Below, one piece after another: positions 60,544 through 64,000 of a stretch of 64,000 nt of DNA. The stretch is taken from positions 10,814 to 74,813 of the forward strand of contig JAFZQK010000022.1 in assembly GCA_017620455.1 (NCBI GenBank), written 5' to 3'. Below the pieces are notes generated by a model. That model was not told the DNA's origin. It searched no databases and worked only from the letters and a program-made list of their open reading frames with translations. The translations under genes were made by a program, and so were the position numbers. The DNA is from Clostridia bacterium. GTDB taxonomy: Bacteria; Bacillota_A; Clostridia; Christensenellales; Aristaeellaceae. How positions within the stretch are numbered: the first letter of the stretch is position 1; each line of letters opens with the position of its first letter.

Positions 60544-61736
60544 TGACGGAAGCCCGATGGCGTTCCAGGGGGCATTTCGACTGGATGCTGGTGGTGGTCG
60601 TGTACCTGCTTTCCATCTTCGGCATCCTGTGCATCAGCATGGCCACCTTCGACGTGGACGCCAGCGCCAACGTGCCGCTGCTGAACAAGGTCCTCAATTC
60701 CAGGTCGGGCATGTGGCAGAGCATTTTCCTGCTGGTGAGCCCGGTGGTGCTGGGCGTGGTGGTGGCCATGCCCACCGAGGTATACCGGGGCCGCGCCCGG
60801 CTGATTTATTACGGCGTGCTGGGGCTGCTGGTGGTGACGCTGCTGGCGGGCCAGGTGTCCAACGGCCTGCGCGGATGGATGAAATCCAGCATCCTGGGCC
60901 GGTCCATCCAGCCCAGCGAATTTGCCAAGCTGTCCATTCTGCTGATGCTGTCCAGGCATCTGAGCCGGGTGGAAAAGCCCATGAGCAAATTTAGGGATTT
61001 CATCCGCATCATGCTGATCGTGGGCGTGCCCTGCCTGGTGGTGTTCGCCCAGGGCGAAACGGGCACGGTCATCGTGATCCTGTTCATGTTCATCGTCATG
61101 CTGTTTTTTGCGGACGTGGACATGCGGGTGCTGGTGGGGCTGATCGCCGTGGGCATCATCGCCATCGGCCTGGTGATCGCCTACGCTCTGATCTCCGGCA
61201 GCACGGACTATAAGCTGGCCCGCATCCTGGCCTTCGTGGACCCGGAAAAGTACCAGCAGAGCGCCGCGTACCAGAACATCCGCGCCCGGCAGGCCATCGG
61301 CGCGGGCCAGCTGACCGGGGTGGGCACCTTCCTGCCCGGAAGCTGGGCCACGCTGGGGTATGTGCCGGAAAACTCCACGGACTTTATTTTCACCGTGGTG
61401 GGGGAATCCTTCGGCTTCGTGGGCTGCATGGCGGTGCTGGCGGCCTATCTGTTCATCATCCTGCGCATGATTTATTTGGCCCGGTTCACAAATGAGAAAT
61501 TCGGGCGGCTGGTCATCATCGGGGTAATGGCGATGCTGTTTTTCCACGTATTCCAGAACATCGCCATGAACGTGGGCGTCATGCCCATCACGGGCATCCC
61601 CCTGCCGTTTTTGAGCTACGGCGGCAGCAATTTCATTACCAACATCGCGGCGGTGGCGCTGGTGCTGAACATCACCCGCAGCCGCACCATGATGGGCGAA
61701 CTGGACGTGCCCATGGCGAAGCTGAAAAACGAGTGA
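60540..61736 (+). CDS. rodA: SEDS glycosyltransferase RodA
   Basis: A 398-residue SEDS protein with ten membrane helices that polymerises lipid II with PBP2. LARILAFVDPEKYQQSAAYQN, then AIGAGQLTGVGTFLPGS and the C-terminal MPITGIPLPFLSYGGSNF are typical of RodA/FtsW. The operon position with mre genes and PBP2 favours RodA. It starts at GTG 60540 (GGGAGG nine bases upstream) overlapping the minD stop; ATG is the second codon. Confidence 0.95.
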   Translation: MMTEARWRSRGHFDWMLVVVVYLLSIFGILCISMATFDVDASANVPLLNKVLNSRSGMWQSIFLLVSPVVLGVVVAMPTEVYRGRARLIYYGVLGLLVVTLLAGQVSNGLRGWMKSSILGRSIQPSEFAKLSILLMLSRHLSRVEKPMSKFRDFIRIMLIVGVPCLVVFAQGETGTVIVILFMFIVMLFFADVDMRVLVGLIAVGIIAIGLVIAYALISGSTDYKLARILAFVDPEKYQQSAAYQNIRARQAIGAGQLTGVGTFLPGSWATLGYVPENSTDFIFTVVGESFGFVGCMAVLAAYLFIILRMIYLARFTNEKFGRLVIIGVMAMLFFHVFQNIAMNVGVMPITGIPLPFLSYGGSNFITNIAAVALVLNITRSRTMMGELDVPMAKLKNE

Positions 61737-61758
61737 ACGGCGGGAACGGAAAAGAGAA

Positions 61759-62403
61759 ATGATTTATTCATACTGCAAAAAGTGCAAAATGGAAAGCCCC
61801 GGGGACGTGTGCCCGGGGTGCGGGAAGCGCGCCACCGCCGCCAGCCAGCGGGATATCTGGAGCGTGGCCGCGGTGCCCCTGTCCGACGGGCGCATCTGGC
61901 GCGGGGCGGCGCTGGCGCTGGCGACGGTGGCGGCGCTGCTGTTCGTGGTGGTTTTCGGCCTGGAAACGGCGGTGAATCCCCAGACGGCGGCGAACATGTG
62001 GCACGGCAGCCTGCCGGGGCTGATCTTCGCGGTGATCCCCGCGGGGCTGGTATTGGTGTTCCTGTTCCTGCTGCTGCAGGGGCGGGAAGTGAACGTGTAC
62101 GTGCTGGATCCCCAGGGCGCCCATCTGCAGACCTGGCATCAGCCCGGAAGGATCCGGAGCTGGGCGCGGCTGCAGAGCGCCGATCCCAGGCGGAACGTGC
62201 CCCAGCAGGACGGCGGCGTCATGCACCTGAGCCAGGAAAGGCACATGCTGTGGCAGGACGTGGTGAGCGTCCGATACAAGCCGGGCAGCGCCGCGATCTA
62301 CGTGTACCATACCCCCAGGTGCGCCCCCATGGTGCTGAAGCTCCCCGCCCAGGAATACGATCTGGCGGCGGCGTACGTGGGAAAATACTGCAAGGGGAAA
62401 TGA
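61759..62403 (+). CDS. zinc-ribbon two-helix membrane protein, unknown
   Basis: A 214-residue protein I cannot assign. The N-terminus is a zinc ribbon (YCKKCKMESPGDVCPGCGK). Two membrane helices lie near residues 50 to 70 and 87 to 108, and a cytosolic beta-rich domain of 105 residues with VYVLDPQGAHLQTWH and VVSVRYKPGSAAIYVY follows, resembling PH-like domains. It lies 22 bases behind rodA, probably the last gene of the elongasome operon. Confidence 0.75.
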   Translation: MIYSYCKKCKMESPGDVCPGCGKRATAASQRDIWSVAAVPLSDGRIWRGAALALATVAALLFVVVFGLETAVNPQTAANMWHGSLPGLIFAVIPAGLVLVFLFLLLQGREVNVYVLDPQGAHLQTWHQPGRIRSWARLQSADPRRNVPQQDGGVMHLSQERHMLWQDVVSVRYKPGSAAIYVYHTPRCAPMVLKLPAQEYDLAAAYVGKYCKGK

Positions 62404-62455
62404 CCCGGCGAATACCGGCGTCCTGCGGGCAGGCTGGCCGCTTGAAAATTCAGGC

Positions 62456-62484
62456 TTTACAAATCGCCGCCGTTCCCTTATAAT
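62456..62484 (+). promoter_or_regulatory. ileS: ileS promoter
   Basis: TTTACA (62456-62461), 17-base spacer, TATAAT (62479-62484): five of six and six of six matches. The start near 62491 begins the T-box leader. Confidence 0.9.
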
Positions 62485-62490
62485 AACTGC

Positions 62491-62718
62491 AATCGGGCCA
62501 TGAACAGGACGGGCCCGCGAACACCCTTCCGAAGAGAGCCGGGGCAGGTGAGAGCCCGGCGGAGGGCCGCGGCGCCGGATCACCTGGGAGCCTCCGGCCG
62601 AAGGGCCGGCGCAGCGCCAGCGATACAGGGCGAAGCGAGGGGGCGCGAAACAGGCGCCAACTTGGGTGGTACCGCGGACAGAAGCATCAGTCCGTCCCAA
62701 ATCGGATTTGGGACGGGC
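62491..62718 (+). ncRNA. T-box riboswitch controlling ileS (specifier AUC)
   Basis: The leader holds the conserved T-box TGGGTGGTACCGCG (62663-62676) and the Stem I features AGAGAGC and GGTGAGAGCC. ATC at 62579-62581 lies where the specifier codon is expected and fits isoleucine. The terminator is CCGTCCCAAAT (62692-62702), loop CGG, ATTTGGGACGG (62706-62716) then GCTTTTC. Uncharged tRNA-Ile should pair with the specifier and T-box and prevent the terminator, so ileS is made when isoleucine is short. The specifier is assigned by eye. Confidence 0.93.
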
Positions 62719-62748
62719 TTTTCTTTATGAAAGGGGAGAAAAAAGGGA

Positions 62749-64000
62749 ATGTACAAAAAAGTCACCACCGACATGAATTTCGCCGCCCGGGAAATGGAAG
62801 TGCTGAAATTCTGGAAGGAAAACGGCATCGTGAAAAAATCCTTCGCCGCCCGGGAGGGCGTGAAGGACACCTTCACGTTCTTTGACGGGCCGCCCACCGC
62901 CAACGGCAAGCCCCATATCGGCCATGTGGAGACCCGCGCCATCAAGGACCTGATTCCCCGGTTCCAGACCATGAAGGGGAAGAACGTGCTGCGCAAGGCG
63001 GGCTGGGATACCCACGGGCTGCCGGTGGAGCTGGAAGTGGAAAAGAAGCTGGGCCTGGACGGAAAGCCTCAGATCGAAAAATACGGCATCGAGCCTTTCA
63101 TCAGGCAGTGCAAGGAATCCGTGTGGAAATACCTGCACGAATGGGAGGATATGAGCGACCGGGTGGGGTACTGGGTGGATATGGAGCACCCCTACGTCAC
63201 CTATCACGACGACTATATCGAATCCGTCTGGTGGAGCCTGAAGACCATTGCGGACAAGGGATTGATCTACAAAGGGCACAAGATCGTGCCTTACTGCCCC
63301 CGCTGCGGCACCGCCCTGAGCAGCCATGAGGTGGCCCAGGGGTACAAGGCCGTGAAGGAATTTTCCGCTTACGTGAAATTCAAGGTCCGGAACGCGGAGG
63401 AGCTTACCTACATCCTGGCCTGGACAACTACCCCCTGGACGCTGCCCTCCAACGTGGCGCTGTGCGTCAACGCCAAGGAGGAATACTGCGAATTTGAGCT
63501 GGGCGGCGCGAAGAACATCATGGCCAAAGCCCTGATCCCCGCCGTATTCAGCGAGGAAGACCGGAAGGAGATCCGCATCCTGCGTACTTTCCCGGGCAAG
63601 GAATTGGAGGGCACGGAATACGAGCCCCTGTTCCCGCTGAAGAACCCGCCCCGGGAAAAGGCCTGGTATGTCACCTGCGACAGCTACGTGACGCTGACGG
63701 ACGGCACAGGGGTCGTGCATATCGCCCCGGCCTTCGGCGAAGACGACGCCCGGGTGGGCCGGAATTATGGGCTGCCCTTCGTGCAGCTGGTGAACACCCA
63801 GGGCCGGTTCGTGGAGGATACGCCCTGGGCCGGCACCTTCGTCAAGGACGCGGACAAGCCGATCATGGAGGATCTGAAAGCGCGGGGACTGCTGCTCAAA
63901 AAAGCGCTGTTCGAGCATGAATATCCCTTCTGCTGGCGCTGCGATACGCCCCTCATGTACTACGCCCGCCCCACCTGGTTCATCAAAATGACCGCCCTGC
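62749..64000 (+). CDS. ileS: isoleucyl-tRNA synthetase, N-terminal part cut by window edge
   Basis: The first 417 codons of a class I synthetase that charges tRNA-Ile. The HIGH motif is H56-I-G-H59 in ANGKPHIGHVE; RKAGWDTHGLPVE, YCPRCGTALSSHE and the editing-domain TTTPWTLPSN and GVVHIAPAFGEDD are typical of IleRS. KMSKS and the anticodon-binding part lie beyond the right edge. The ATG follows AGGGGAG and the T-box terminator by about 30 bases. Confidence 0.97.
   Translation, partial: MYKKVTTDMNFAAREMEVLKFWKENGIVKKSFAAREGVKDTFTFFDGPPTANGKPHIGHVETRAIKDLIPRFQTMKGKNVLRKAGWDTHGLPVELEVEKKLGLDGKPQIEKYGIEPFIRQCKESVWKYLHEWEDMSDRVGYWVDMEHPYVTYHDDYIESVWWSLKTIADKGLIYKGHKIVPYCPRCGTALSSHEVAQGYKAVKEFSAYVKFKVRNAEELTYILAWTTTPWTLPSNVALCVNAKEEYCEFELGGAKNIMAKALIPAVFSEEDRKEIRILRTFPGKELEGTEYEPLFPLKNPPREKAWYVTCDSYVTLTDGTGVVHIAPAFGEDDARVGRNYGLPFVQLVNTQGRFVEDTPWAGTFVKDADKPIMEDLKARGLLLKKALFEHEYPFCWRCDTPLMYYARPTWFIKMTAL

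Noticed and set aside
1..64000. tRNA, rRNA, insertion sequence or integrase genes
   Set aside because: No T-loop-like GTTCRA motif in a tRNA context, no rRNA core sequence and no transposase or recombinase motifs were recognised; short tRNAs could still be missed by eye.

Overview
The window looks like chromosomal DNA from a GC-rich, probably spore-forming member of the Clostridia. Supporting signs are yqfC/yqfD next to phoH-yqfF-ybeY-cdd-era, a TIGR03960 radical SAM protein with its DUF2344 partner beside an RNase G, a CD1247-type zinc-ribbon protein beside efp, an ileS T-box riboswitch, sigma-A promoters of the TTGACA-N17-TATAAT kind and strong AGGAGG-type ribosome binding sites. The order or genus cannot be fixed from sequence reading alone; a gut or rumen Christensenellales-like lineage is only a guess. 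Genes are tightly packed, and adjacent genes often share a 4-base ATGA or GTGA overlap. No rRNA, tRNA, insertion sequence, integrase or CRISPR array was recognised.

Layout. 1-228: the first 76 codons of an AT-rich DUF262 (GmrSD-type) gene, cut by the window edge and foreign in composition. 275-8413 (minus strand): TIGR03960, DUF2344, RNase G, miaB, a YlbF-like gene and mutS form one run from a promoter at 8455-8483. 8537-12088 (plus): nifS and nifU, then hflX fused to an N-terminal JAMM-like domain; the nifS leader holds three perfect hairpins. 12102-21833: a cell-envelope cluster with two VanY-type M15 peptidases, a YprB-like nuclease, a TPR protein, an LRR/SH3 secreted protein, a PstS-like orphan binding protein, an S11 D,D-carboxypeptidase, a VanW protein and a TetR regulator. 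21963-25246: glnS and gltX, separated by a perfect 42-base palindrome. 25354-32264: an HPr-like gene, then yqfC-yqfD-phoH-yqfF-ybeY-cdd-era.

32266-32501 is a 44% GC stretch of six consecutive perfect stems, the most unusual non-coding feature here. It is followed by a GPH-family transporter and an alpha/beta hydrolase. 35098-39458 (minus): a divergent metallophosphoesterase, ppk1 and a polytopic membrane protein. 39707-45753 (plus): radA, a PIN-TRAM protein, a secreted protein made of nine peptidoglycan-binding repeats, and a SpoIID-like lipoprotein. 45811-48467 (minus): a lower-GC two-TM protein, the CD1247-type protein, efp and an Xaa-Pro peptidase. 48644-51107: a complete metal-resistance unit (consensus promoter, ArsR/SmtB operator, ArsR sensor, His-rich P1B ATPase, terminator). 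51204-61736: an SH3-type secreted protein, then maf-mreB-mreC-mreD-PBP2-minD-rodA, the rod-shape elongasome operon. 61759-64000: a zinc-ribbon membrane protein, then promoter, T-box and the 5' part of ileS, cut by the right edge.

Taken together this is mostly a conserved housekeeping region for envelope growth, ribosome and RNA quality control and Fe-S assembly. The parts that ordinary annotation does not explain are the DUF262 gene at the left edge, the six-stem region after era, the palindrome before gltX, the JAMM-HflX fusion, the nifS and radA leader structures, the nine-repeat wall protein with its SpoIID lipoprotein neighbour, and the enlarged MreC and PBP2.
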